A stretch of DNA of 31,185 bases from JBDHZK01 sp039811865 (lineage in GTDB: Bacteria > Actinomycetota > Actinomycetes > Propionibacteriales > Propionibacteriaceae): assembly GCA_039811865.1 (NCBI GenBank), contig JBDHZK010000011.1:1-31185 (forward strand). Reading direction: 5' to 3'. The notes below the pieces were generated by a model, which was not told where the DNA came from, ran no database searches, and saw only the letters and a program-made list of their open reading frames with translations. Below are positions 24,074 to 31,185 of the stretch, piece by piece. Within the stretch, counting starts at the first letter, position 1, and the number at the start of each line of letters is the position of its first letter. The position numbers and the translations under genes are program-made.

Positions 24074-25408
24074 GTGCCAGATCGGCCGACGCCGAGCGAA
24101 CCCGGCGGCCGGCTCGACCCACCGTCCGCAGAGCAGACGAGCCCAGGAGGCCCCATCTACGCGATCTTGCGACGCAGCGGTTGGCTGGCCCGCGCGGCTC
24201 TGCTCGGCCCGGCGTTCGTGGCCTCGGTGGCCTACGTCGACCCCGGTAACGTCGCCGCCAACCTGACCGCGGGCGCCCGATACTCCTACGCGCTGGTCTG
24301 GGTCCTGGTGGTGGCCAACGCGATGGCGATGTTGATCCAGTACCAGTCGGCCAAACTCGGCTTGGTCACCGGCAAGAGCCTGCCCGCCCTGGTGAGCGAA
24401 CGAATGCGGACCCACCGCTTCTCCGGGCCACTGCGCGCGGTGTATGCGGTGCAGGCGATCGGCGTGGCCATGGCAACCGATGTGGCCGAGGTCGTCGGCG
24501 GTGCCTTCGGGCTCAACCTGCTCTTCGGGATCCCGATGTGGCTGGGCGGGCTGATCGTGGGGATCGCGTCGATCGTCCTGCTATCGCTCTTGCGCAACCG
24601 CGGCGAACGGACGCTGGAGATCGGGGTGAGCGTCTTCTTGCTGGTGATCGCGATCGGCTTTCTCGGGACGCTCTTGTGGGCACCGCCGCAGCCGGCGGGC
24701 GTTCTTGGTGGGCTGGCCCCCAGCATCCCCGACAACGACGCCTGGCCGCTGATCGCTGCCATGCTCGGCGCCACCGTGATGCCGCACGCCATCTACCTCC
24801 ACTCGGCCCTGGCCCGCGACCGCTTCCTCACCGACGGCCAGCACCACCGGCCCCTGCGCGGACTGCTCAGGGTGCAGAAGGTCGACGTCTTCGCCGCGCT
24901 GGTCTTGGCTGGTTCGGTGAACATCGCGATGCTGCTGTTGGCGGCGGCATTACCGCCGGCTCTGGCGCACTCCGACGACCCGATCCGGGTCGCACACAAC
25001 GCGCTGGCTACGGCCTTCGGCCCGATTGCGGGCGCCGTGTTCGGGCTAGGGCTGCTGGCGTCCGGGCTCGGGTCGGCCATCGTGGGAACCCATTCGGGTG
25101 CCCAGATAATGGCCGATCTCTTCCCATGGCGATGGCGGCCGAACGTGCGTCGAGCAGTGACCCTTGGGCCGGCGATCGCGGTGCTCCTGATCGGTTTGCA
25201 GCCCAGCACCGTCCTGGTTTGGAGCCAGGTCGTGCTCAGCTTCGGGATCGGTTTCGCCACGGTCCCGCTCACGCTGTCGACCGGCCACCGGGCGTTGATG
25301 GGCGATTATGTGGATCCGGTTTGGTTGCGCGTCGTCAACTGGGCGGTCGTCGCCGCGATCGTGTCCTTGAACCTGATCGTCGTCGGCTGGACCGTCGGCT
25401 TGGCCTGA
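24074..25408 (+). CDS. mntH: NRAMP family divalent metal transporter (MntH-like)
   Basis: A protein of up to 444 residues of the NRAMP family, proton-coupled importers of Mn(II) and Fe(II). The TM1 metal-binding motif DPGNVAAN is in VAYVDPGNVAANLTAGARY. TM6 has LGATVMPHAIYLHS, supplying the Met ligand. About eleven hydrophobic segments are visible. The start is uncertain: the GTG at 24074 has no ribosome site and overlaps a TATTGT box. A strong AGGAGG lies inside the frame at 24145-24150, and the first well-conserved residues begin near 24167 (ILRRSGWLARAALLGPAFVAS). It is the only rightward gene in the right half of the window and converges on the flavin reductase-like gene. Confidence 0.93.
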   Translation: MPDRPTPSEPGGRLDPPSAEQTSPGGPIYAILRRSGWLARAALLGPAFVASVAYVDPGNVAANLTAGARYSYALVWVLVVANAMAMLIQYQSAKLGLVTGKSLPALVSERMRTHRFSGPLRAVYAVQAIGVAMATDVAEVVGGAFGLNLLFGIPMWLGGLIVGIASIVLLSLLRNRGERTLEIGVSVFLLVIAIGFLGTLLWAPPQPAGVLGGLAPSIPDNDAWPLIAAMLGATVMPHAIYLHSALARDRFLTDGQHHRPLRGLLRVQKVDVFAALVLAGSVNIAMLLLAAALPPALAHSDDPIRVAHNALATAFGPIAGAVFGLGLLASGLGSAIVGTHSGAQIMADLFPWRWRPNVRRAVTLGPAIAVLLIGLQPSTVLVWSQVVLSFGIGFATVPLTLSTGHRALMGDYVDPVWLRVVNWAVVAAIVSLNLIVVGWTVGLA

Positions 25409-25433
25409 GTCCTCCCCTCAGGACTAGAAGGCC
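25402..25433. terminator. bidirectional hairpin between convergent genes
   Basis: AGTCCT (25408-25413) and AGGACT (25420-25425) pair perfectly around a 6-nt loop, and the outer GGCCT/AGGCC (25402-25406 and 25429-25433) extends the stem past a small internal loop. It spans the stop codons of both convergent genes, which are only 15 bp apart. Confidence 0.5.
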
Positions 25434-26017
25434 GGTCGGGGGCGCGAGGTCACTTGGCCGCCGTGGACCCAATCGTCACGGCCGAGCTTGCCGACTGGAT
25501 CGAGCCGCGCTGGATCCGGCAGGCCCTGGGAGTCGAGGATCTCGTCGTCGATGGCCCACGCCTCGACCTCACCGATGATCAGATGGCAGTTTCCGTAATC
25601 GCGTGTCTCCACCAGGCGGCATTCCAGACGTACCGGGGACGCCTGCACAGCGGGGATCGGCACGAGGGCGCCAGCCTCGGCCTCGATCCCGAGCGCCTCG
25701 TACTCTCCCGCCTGAGGCGGGTAGTTGCCCGAGGTCGCGTTGACCAGTTCGGTCAGCTCCCGGGTCGTCACGCTCACCGTGAAGGCCCCGGTCTCACGGA
25801 CGTTGCGAAGCGTGTCCTTCGCTCCGACGGAGGTGATCGAAACCATCGGCGGGGTAGTCGAGACGACGGTGAAGAACGAGTGCGGAGCCAAGTTGACAAC
25901 GCCATCGGCCGACATCGAGGAGACCCAGGCGATCGGCCGTGGAACGACCGTGGTGGTGAGCAGTTGGTAGGCACGCCCGGGGGGCAGATCGGCACTCACG
26001 TAGAGGCTCTTGGTCAC
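25424..26017 (-). CDS. flavin reductase-like, FMN-binding split-barrel protein
   Basis: A 197-residue protein of the Flavin_Reduct family. The FMN-binding signature runs TTTVVPRPIAWVSSMSADG (about 21-39), VNLAPHSFFTVVSTTPPMV and KDTLRNVRETGAFTVSV. NCHLIIGEVEAW (about 145-156) is the typical later strand. Members bind FMN and some act as flavin:NAD(P)H reductases or oxygenase partners; the specific partner is not visible here. The start was set at GTG 26017 (VTKSLYVSADLPPGRAY). An ATG at 26080 would add 21 unlike residues. No clear ribosome site is present for either. Confidence 0.85.
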   Translation of the reverse strand: MTKSLYVSADLPPGRAYQLLTTTVVPRPIAWVSSMSADGVVNLAPHSFFTVVSTTPPMVSITSVGAKDTLRNVRETGAFTVSVTTRELTELVNATSGNYPPQAGEYEALGIEAEAGALVPIPAVQASPVRLECRLVETRDYGNCHLIIGEVEAWAIDDEILDSQGLPDPARLDPVGKLGRDDWVHGGQVTSRPRPAF

Positions 26018-26444
26018 ATCTGGCAAGCCTAGACCCGGGCTCGCCGAAGGCCACGCGCGTCCGTTCCCCGGCTCGGGCATCGCGATGACCTCGCCAGGCC
26101 TCCGGGAGGTCTCTTCCCCTGGGATGGGGATTCGATCCGGACGCGCTGCTGATGGGCCCCGGCCAGGTCATGATCACCGGTAACTCCCAAAACGGGCTGG
26201 TTCAGTGGCTGATCCTCAGCGACTGGGCCGAGCTGGTGTTCACCATGTGGTGCTGGGTTCGGCACCCCCGGCCACCCCCCAATACGCGGGCTTCACCTTG
26301 ATTCCGGCGGGGTGGGCCGATCGCCTGCGCGCGGCTGGGGCGGAGCCACCGCAGCATCCGAGCAGGTCGGAACGGCAGCTGCCACCGCGGTGACCGCGCC
26401 CGCCCCCCGGCGGGCCGACCGGCCGGCGCCGAACCGGAACCCGG
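26018..26444. other. 427-bp region without a convincing gene
   Basis: No ORF here resembles a known protein. One plus-strand frame between about 26119 and 26301 reads WGFDPDALLMGPGQVMITGN and continues with QWLILSDWAELVFTMW before a TGA. It has protein-like composition but no good start and no family I recognise, so it may be a gene remnant. The 3' part (26340-26440) is GC-rich with CCCCCCGGCGGG and CGGCCGG palindromes and nothing else evident. Confidence 0.5.
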
Positions 26445-27593
26445 CTAACCGACGACCCGCCCGCGGAGCAGGATCAGCCGCGGGTGGACGACGACGCCCA
26501 GATCGTCGCGCGGATCGGCGTCATAGACGACCAGATCCGCCGACGCGCCGTCGGTGAGCGACTCCGCACGCAGCCACTCCCGGGCGCGCCAACTGGCCGC
26601 GCCGAGCGCGAACTCGGCCCCGCCCAGGCGTCCCAGCGCGACGATCTCGCGGGCGAGCAGGCCGTGACCCATCAGCCCGCCCGCGTCGGTTCCGGCATAC
26701 ACGGGCACCCCGGCGTCGATCGCGGCGCCGATCGTGTCGTCCAGGCGGGCATGCAGGGCGCGAATGTGGGCGGCGTACCGCGGAAACTTGGCCTCGCCCT
26801 GGTCTGCGAAGTCGGGGAAGTTGGCCATGTTGATCAGGGTCGGGACGAGCGCCACGCCGCGCTCGGCCATCAGCTCGATCGTCGCCGCGTCCAGCCCCGT
26901 GCCGTGCTCGATCCCATCGATGCCGGCTCGGACGAGTTGCGCCACGCTGAGTTCGTCGAAGCAGTGCGCGGTCACCCGGACGCCCAGTTCGTGGGCGCGG
27001 GAAATAGCCGCGGCGGCGATGTCTTGTGGCCACAGCGGCGCCAGGTCGCCGGTATCACGGTCGATCCAGTCGCCCACCAGCTTGACCCAGCCGTCCCCGC
27101 GGCGCGCCTGACGCTCGACGCCGGCGATCAACTCGTCCGGCTCGATCTCCTCGGCGAAGTTGCGGATGTAGCGCTTGGGGCGAGCGAGATGCCGTCCGGC
27201 TCGGATGATCCTGGGCAGATCGTCGCGATCGTCCATCCAGCGAGTGTCGGCCGGCGACCCGGCGTCACGGATCAGCAGCGTGCCCGCGTCCCGGTCGGTG
27301 AGCGCCTGGGCCGTTGCGGTCGCGGCGTCCACCGCCCCCTTGGCCGCGAGCCCGACGTGACAATGTGCGTCAACCAGGCCGGGCAGAATCCAGCCTTCGG
27401 TGCAGACGGTGACCGCGTCCGCGACCGGCTCGAGGCGCAGGACGCCGTCGCACACCCAAAGGTCCGCCCGCTCCCCCTCGGGCAGCAGGACACCGCGCAG
27501 GTGCAGTCGAGGCGGGTCGGTGGGCAGTGCGTCGGGTTGCGGGGCGCGGTGCGTGTGGGCCAGTCCAGGCGCGGGTGAATGGGACACGCGCAA
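26445..27593 (-). CDS. amidohydrolase family protein (imidazolonepropionase-like)
   Basis: A 382-residue metal-dependent hydrolase of the amidohydrolase superfamily. The metal motif is DAHCHVGLA near 95-103. A carboxylated-Lys candidate is in GWVKLVGDWIDRD near 166-178. Later ligands are in TAHCFDE, IEHGTGLD and AGTDAGG (about 307-313). The C-terminal SADLVVYDADPRDDL segment closes the composite beta-domain. The substrate is unknown; cyclic imide or amide compounds are the usual targets. The TTG at 27593 is the longest start; the GTG at 27587 is an alternative, five bases after a GACAAT box. A homologue often sits near ffh in actinobacteria. Confidence 0.88.
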   Translation of the reverse strand: MRVSHSPAPGLAHTHRAPQPDALPTDPPRLHLRGVLLPEGERADLWVCDGVLRLEPVADAVTVCTEGWILPGLVDAHCHVGLAAKGAVDAATATAQALTDRDAGTLLIRDAGSPADTRWMDDRDDLPRIIRAGRHLARPKRYIRNFAEEIEPDELIAGVERQARRGDGWVKLVGDWIDRDTGDLAPLWPQDIAAAAISRAHELGVRVTAHCFDELSVAQLVRAGIDGIEHGTGLDAATIELMAERGVALVPTLINMANFPDFADQGEAKFPRYAAHIRALHARLDDTIGAAIDAGVPVYAGTDAGGLMGHGLLAREIVALGRLGGAEFALGAASWRAREWLRAESLTDGASADLVVYDADPRDDLGVVVHPRLILLRGRVVG

Positions 27594-27665
27594 TTGTCAG
27601 CACGGGTTGGCCCAGGCGCGGCCCCGGCCACGAACTGGCCGTTCGGCGTGGCCGACGCAGTCGGT

Positions 27666-29249
27666 CTAATTGCTCTCGCGAGGCCCGCGGTTGGGCTGGT
27701 TGAGCTGCTGGGCGATGTGCGGGGGCAACTGGAACCCCTCCATCGCCTTCTTCAGCTCGGCCTCGGACGGCATCTGGCCGCCGATCCCGAACGCGTCGGC
27801 ACCTGGTACGCCCGAGCCTGCGGGGGGCTGCGCCAGGTTCCGCTTGGCCGGATTGCCGGACACCCCACGTGCGCCCTTGCGCCTGGCGGGGGGACGTCCT
27901 GGGCGGGCCCGGCCGCCCATCCCCGGCATGCCCGGCATCATCCCGCCGGCGAGTTGCTGCATCATCTTGCGCGCCTCGTAGAAGCGGTTGACCAGGTTGT
28001 TCACGTCGTTGACGGTGGTGCCCGAGCCGGCGGCGATGCGGGCTCGCCGCGAGCCGTCCAGGATCTTGGGGTTGTCGCGCTCGCCCGGCGTCATCGAGTA
28101 GATGATCGCCTCGATCCGGTCGACCTCTTTCTCGTCGATGTTGTCGATCTGGTCGCGCATCTGACCCATGCCGGGCAGCATCCCGAACACCTTGGAAAGC
28201 GGACCCATCCGGCGAACGGCCTGCATCTGGGACAAGAAGTCGGCCAGACCGAACTCGCCTTGACCCTGGCCCATCAGCTTGGCCGCGGCCTTCGCCGACT
28301 CCTCGGCATCGAAGGTCTTCTCGGCCTGCTCGATCAGGGTGAGCATGTCGCCCATGCCGAGAATGCGACTGGCCATCCGGTCGGGATGGAACAGGTCGAA
28401 ATCCTCGAGCTTCTCGCCGTTGGAGGCGAACATGATCGGCTTCCCGGTGACCCGGGCGATGGACAGTGCCGCGCCGCCGCGGGCGTCACCGTCCAACTTG
28501 GACAAGACGACGCCGTCGAAACCGACGCCCTCGGCGAATGCCTTGGCGGTGTTCACCGCGTCCTGGCCGATCATGGCGTCGACGACGAAGAGGATCTCGT
28601 TCGGGTGGACGGCTTCGCGAATGTCTACCGCCTGCTGCATCAACTGGGCGTCGATGCCCAGCCGGCCGGCGGTGTCGATGACGACGACGTCGTACAGCTT
28701 CGACATGGCGTGCAGGATCGAAGTGTGGGCGACCTCGACCGGGTCGCCGACCCCATTGCCGGGTTCGGGTGCGTACACCTGGACGCCGGCGCGCTGGCCG
28801 ACGACCTGAAGCTGGTTGACCGCGTTGGGCCGCTGCAAGTCGGCGGCGACGAGCAGCGGCGAATGCCCCTGGCCCTTGAGCCACTTGCCAAGCTTGCCCG
28901 CCAGCGTCGTCTTGCCGGAGCCCTGCAGGCCGGCGAGCATGATCACGGTGGGCGGCCGCTTGGCGAATCGGAGCGGGCGGGCCTCCCCGCCCAGGATCGC
29001 GATCAGTTCCTCGTTGACGATCTTGACGATCTGCTGCGCCGGGTTGAGCGCCTGGCTGACCTCGGCCCCGCGGGCGCGCTCCTTGACCGCCGCGACGAAC
29101 TCACGGACGACGGCCAGGTTGACGTCGGCCTCGAGCAGCGCGATGCGGATCTCGCGCGCGGTGGCGTCGATGTCTGCGTCGGTCAGCCGAGCCTTACCGC
29201 GCAGGTTGCGGAAGACTCCGGCGATCCGGTCGGAGAGTGTGTCGAACAA
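27666..29249 (-). CDS. ffh: signal recognition particle protein Ffh (SRP54)
   Basis: A 527-residue Ffh, the SRP GTPase that binds signal sequences of membrane proteins at the ribosome. The N domain is 1-95. The G domain has G1 GLQGSGKTT (107-115), DTAGRL, and SKLDGDARGGAAL. The M domain has the Met-rich stretch GMLPGMGQMRDQ and the RRARIAAGSGTTVNDVNNLV signature for 4.5S RNA binding. A long Pro/Gly/Arg tail follows. The start is TTG at 29249 with AGGAA upstream, and it matches the conserved MFDTLSDRI N-terminus. 67 bp separate it from ftsY. Confidence 0.97.
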   Translation of the reverse strand: MFDTLSDRIAGVFRNLRGKARLTDADIDATAREIRIALLEADVNLAVVREFVAAVKERARGAEVSQALNPAQQIVKIVNEELIAILGGEARPLRFAKRPPTVIMLAGLQGSGKTTLAGKLGKWLKGQGHSPLLVAADLQRPNAVNQLQVVGQRAGVQVYAPEPGNGVGDPVEVAHTSILHAMSKLYDVVVIDTAGRLGIDAQLMQQAVDIREAVHPNEILFVVDAMIGQDAVNTAKAFAEGVGFDGVVLSKLDGDARGGAALSIARVTGKPIMFASNGEKLEDFDLFHPDRMASRILGMGDMLTLIEQAEKTFDAEESAKAAAKLMGQGQGEFGLADFLSQMQAVRRMGPLSKVFGMLPGMGQMRDQIDNIDEKEVDRIEAIIYSMTPGERDNPKILDGSRRARIAAGSGTTVNDVNNLVNRFYEARKMMQQLAGGMMPGMPGMGGRARPGRPPARRKGARGVSGNPAKRNLAQPPAGSGVPGADAFGIGGQMPSEAELKKAMEGFQLPPHIAQQLNQPNRGPRESN

Positions 29250-29316
29250 GGGGGTTCCTAACGGGGTTTTGCCGAAGCGGCGTCGCCCAAGCCTACCGGG
29301 ATGACCGCAACCGGGT

Positions 29317-30408
29317 TCAGTCGTCGGCCAGCAGGGCGTCCACGAAGGCCACTGGATCGAAGGGGGCGAGGTCGTCTGGCCCCTCCCCCAGGCCGACCAG
29401 CTTCACAGGCACCTTCAGCTCGCGCTGCACCTGGACGACGATGCCACCTTTGGCCGAGCCGTCCAGCTTCGACAACACGATGCCGGTCACGTCGACCACC
29501 TCGGCGAACACCCGGGCCTGGACGAGCCCGTTCTGACCGGTCGTGGCGTCGATGACCAGGAGCACCTCATCGACCGGGGCCTTCTTCTCGATCACGCGCT
29601 TGACCTTGCCCAACTCGTCCATCAGGCCGACCTTGGTGTGCAGTCGTCCGGCCGTGTCGACGACAACGACGTCGACACCGTCGGCCACGCCCTTGTTGAC
29701 CGCGTCGAACGCCACGCTTGCCGGATCACCGCCTTCTGGGCCGCGAACCGTTTCGACGCCGACCCGAGAACCCCAGGTCTCCAACTGGTCGGCAGCGGCC
29801 GCGCGGAAGGTATCGGCGGCGCCGAGGACGACGGTCTTGCCCTCGGCGACCAGCATGCGGGCGAGCTTGCCGATGGTGGTGGTCTTTCCCGTGCCGTTGA
29901 CGCCGACGACCAGGACCACCCCAGGCCCGTCCGGATTGGTCAGATGCAAGGTTCGATCCATGTCCGGTTGGACCAGCCGCAGCAACTCGGCGCGGAGGAT
30001 CTGGCGGGCCTTGACCGGATCGGTCACCCCGTCGATGGCCAGCTCGCGGCGGAGCGCCTCGATGATCTCGCTGGTCGGTCCGACCCCGATGTCCGAGCCG
30101 ATCAGCGTGGTCTCGAAGTCGTCCCAGGTGTCCTCGTCGATCCGGTCGCGCGACAGCAGGTATGCCACGCCGCGGGCGATCGCGTTGTTGCTGCCGGCCA
30201 GGCGACGGCGCAGGCGGGCGATCCGGGCTCCGGGCGGCTCTGGGGTCTCGACCCCCGGCTCCGTCTCCTCTTCCTCGCCGACCCCCGGCAGCTCGCGCCG
30301 GTCCACCGGAGGCAACTCGCGCCCGCGAGCCGAGACGACGACGTAGGTGGCCACGCCGATGGCAATCAGGATGCCCGCGACGATGATCCAGAACCAGTAC
30401 TCCATCAC
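29317..30408 (-). CDS. ftsY: signal recognition particle receptor FtsY
   Basis: A 363-residue FtsY, the membrane-side SRP receptor GTPase. An N-terminal TM helix (about 4-27, YWFWIIVAGILIAIGVATY) is present, as in other actinobacterial FtsY, instead of the long acidic domain of E. coli. A short Glu-rich linker (35-55) follows, then the N domain and G domain with GVNGTGKTTT, AADTFRAAAADQL, DTAGRLHTK, SKLDGSAKGG and the terminal GLGEGPDDLAPFDP. GTG at 30408 and ATG at 30405 are both possible starts; neither has a strong ribosome site. Confidence 0.96.
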   Translation of the reverse strand: MMEYWFWIIVAGILIAIGVATYVVVSARGRELPPVDRRELPGVGEEEETEPGVETPEPPGARIARLRRRLAGSNNAIARGVAYLLSRDRIDEDTWDDFETTLIGSDIGVGPTSEIIEALRRELAIDGVTDPVKARQILRAELLRLVQPDMDRTLHLTNPDGPGVVLVVGVNGTGKTTTIGKLARMLVAEGKTVVLGAADTFRAAAADQLETWGSRVGVETVRGPEGGDPASVAFDAVNKGVADGVDVVVVDTAGRLHTKVGLMDELGKVKRVIEKKAPVDEVLLVIDATTGQNGLVQARVFAEVVDVTGIVLSKLDGSAKGGIVVQVQRELKVPVKLVGLGEGPDDLAPFDPVAFVDALLADD

Positions 30409-30427
30409 GTCGTCAGTTTAGAAGTGA

Positions 30428-30459
30428 GTGCCGCCCGGGCCCGGCTGCCTGCCCGGCAC
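30428..30459 (-). terminator. possible hairpin after the PQ-loop gene
   Basis: GTGCCG (30428-30433) and CGGCAC (30454-30459) pair around a GC-rich interior that can itself pair in part (CCCGGGC...GCCCGG). It lies in the 124-bp gap between the PQ-loop gene and ftsY. The rest of the gap shows no clear signal. Confidence 0.3.
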
Positions 30460-30532
30460 GGACAACATCGACGCCAGCTGGGCGACACCTGCGGGCGACC
30501 GCATCCTTGAACGGCAGGCGGGCGCGACCGGG

Positions 30533-31185
30533 TCAGGGCACCAGCGGACCGTCCTGGGCCGCCGGGGCTTCGGTGTCCTGCTTGGGCTTGATCACGCCGA
30601 TCTGGCGCAGGACGTAGACGATGATCGCCACCGTGGTCAAGGCCGCCATCGCGCCGGCGCCCACCCGGATCGCCGACTCGCCGCTGAACAGCGACCAGAT
30701 CAACCACAGGTATTGAACCGAGCAGAGCATGCCCATGTACGCGATGGAGAAGCCCTTGAGATCCGGCTCCCGGATGATGCTGCGCATCTGTGCCAGGACG
30801 CCGATCATCTGCGGAATGTTGACCACGAACCCGAACACGCTGTGGGCCAACGTGGCCTGCGCGGAATCCGGCGCGGCACCTAAGAACCTGTAGAAGTTGT
30901 CGATCAGCAGGCTGACCACCAGCACACCCGCGGGCATGATCAGGGTCTTTGGAAGCGAGATCCTGCGGTGGGTGCAGATCATCCAGACGATGGCCAAGCC
31001 GCTGAGACCCATCAACAGGTTGGGCACCCAAACCGGCGGCTGACCCACGTCGATGCCGTGCCACGTCCAGGCCAGCCCCGAACCCACCACCAGTTGCCAG
31101 TTCAGCAGCGACACACCCGCGGTGTCCCGCGTCTTGAACAACTTGATCAACTGAGGCAGCGCGAGAACCGCACCCAGCACCGCAC
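30533..31185 (-). CDS. PQ-loop repeat membrane protein (5' end outside the window)
   Basis: A mostly hydrophobic protein of at least 215 residues with two PQ-loop motifs, LALPQLIKLFKTRDTAGVSL at the visible N-terminus and VNIPQMIGVLAQMRS near 118-132, each at the end of a TM helix. About seven TM segments can be counted. The family includes SWEET/semiSWEET sugar carriers and lysosomal amino-acid carriers such as cystinosin; the substrate is not predictable. The frame stays open to the window edge, and the first TM helix looks short if the GTG at 31180 is used, so the true start is probably beyond 31185. The C-terminus is hydrophilic. Confidence 0.8.
   Translation of the reverse strand, partial: AVLGAVLALPQLIKLFKTRDTAGVSLLNWQLVVGSGLAWTWHGIDVGQPPVWVPNLLMGLSGLAIVWMICTHRRISLPKTLIMPAGVLVVSLLIDNFYRFLGAAPDSAQATLAHSVFGFVVNIPQMIGVLAQMRSIIREPDLKGFSIAYMGMLCSVQYLWLIWSLFSGESAIRVGAGAMAALTTVAIIVYVLRQIGVIKPKQDTEAPAAQDGPLVP

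Noticed and set aside
27579..29261. 560-codon open frame antisense to ffh
   Set aside because: Shadow of ffh in high-GC DNA; composition is His/Gly/Val/Asp-rich without recognisable domains.

Overview
The window is about 31 kb of high-GC chromosomal DNA from an actinomycete (Actinomycetota). Several things support this: pervasive GTG/TTG starts, stop/start overlaps of the ATGA/GTGA kind at eleven gene junctions, a coproporphyrin-type haem pathway (HemQ/ChdC with CpfC and CgoX), a DUF2469 gene after rnhB, an actinobacterial SdhCAB, and the rpsP-KH-rimM-trmD...rplS-lepB-rnhB-yraN-comM-dprA backbone. Membership in Propionibacteriales is plausible but not shown. Nothing looks like a prophage, insertion sequence, CRISPR array or genomic island.

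Region 1 (1-8342) is a haem biosynthesis cluster. A leftward operon hemA-hemH-hemQ and a rightward operon hemE-hemC-hemD diverge from a 48-bp spacer that carries two facing GATAAT boxes. hemD then converges, with a 20-bp overlap, on a second leftward pair: a radical SAM/SPASM gene translationally coupled to the coproporphyrinogen oxidase gene. hemB and hemL are not in the window. The genes cover glutamyl-tRNA to glutamate semialdehyde, then porphobilinogen through uroporphyrinogen and coproporphyrin to haem b by the coproporphyrin branch.

Region 2 (8343-10537) is the most accessory-like part. It holds a secreted protein with two nearly identical PepSY-like repeats, a strong hairpin, a cluster of short repeats, a frameshifted glycosyltransferase remnant and a small two-TM membrane protein with a perfect palindrome upstream.

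Region 3 (10538-23919) is a long leftward housekeeping block. Read in the direction of transcription it is rpsP, a KH protein, rimM, trmD, two tandem polysaccharide deacetylase lipoproteins, sdhC-sdhA-sdhB, rplS, lepB, rnhB, DUF2469, yraN, comM, dprA. In many actinobacteria trmD and rplS are neighbours; here about 6 kb of cell-wall and respiratory genes lie between them. The rplS leader can form two mutually exclusive hairpins.

Region 4 (23920-31185) has a rightward NRAMP metal transporter that converges on a flavin reductase-like gene, a short non-coding stretch, an amidohydrolase, ffh, ftsY, and a PQ-loop membrane protein cut by the right edge. Several genes (hemE, the radical SAM gene, sdhC) have a TANNNT box exactly six bases before a GTG start, which suggests leaderless transcription.

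I did not find a convincing wholly new system. The best candidates for follow-up are the rplS leader switch, the radical SAM protein coupled to CgoX, and the mosaic PepSY-like repeat protein.
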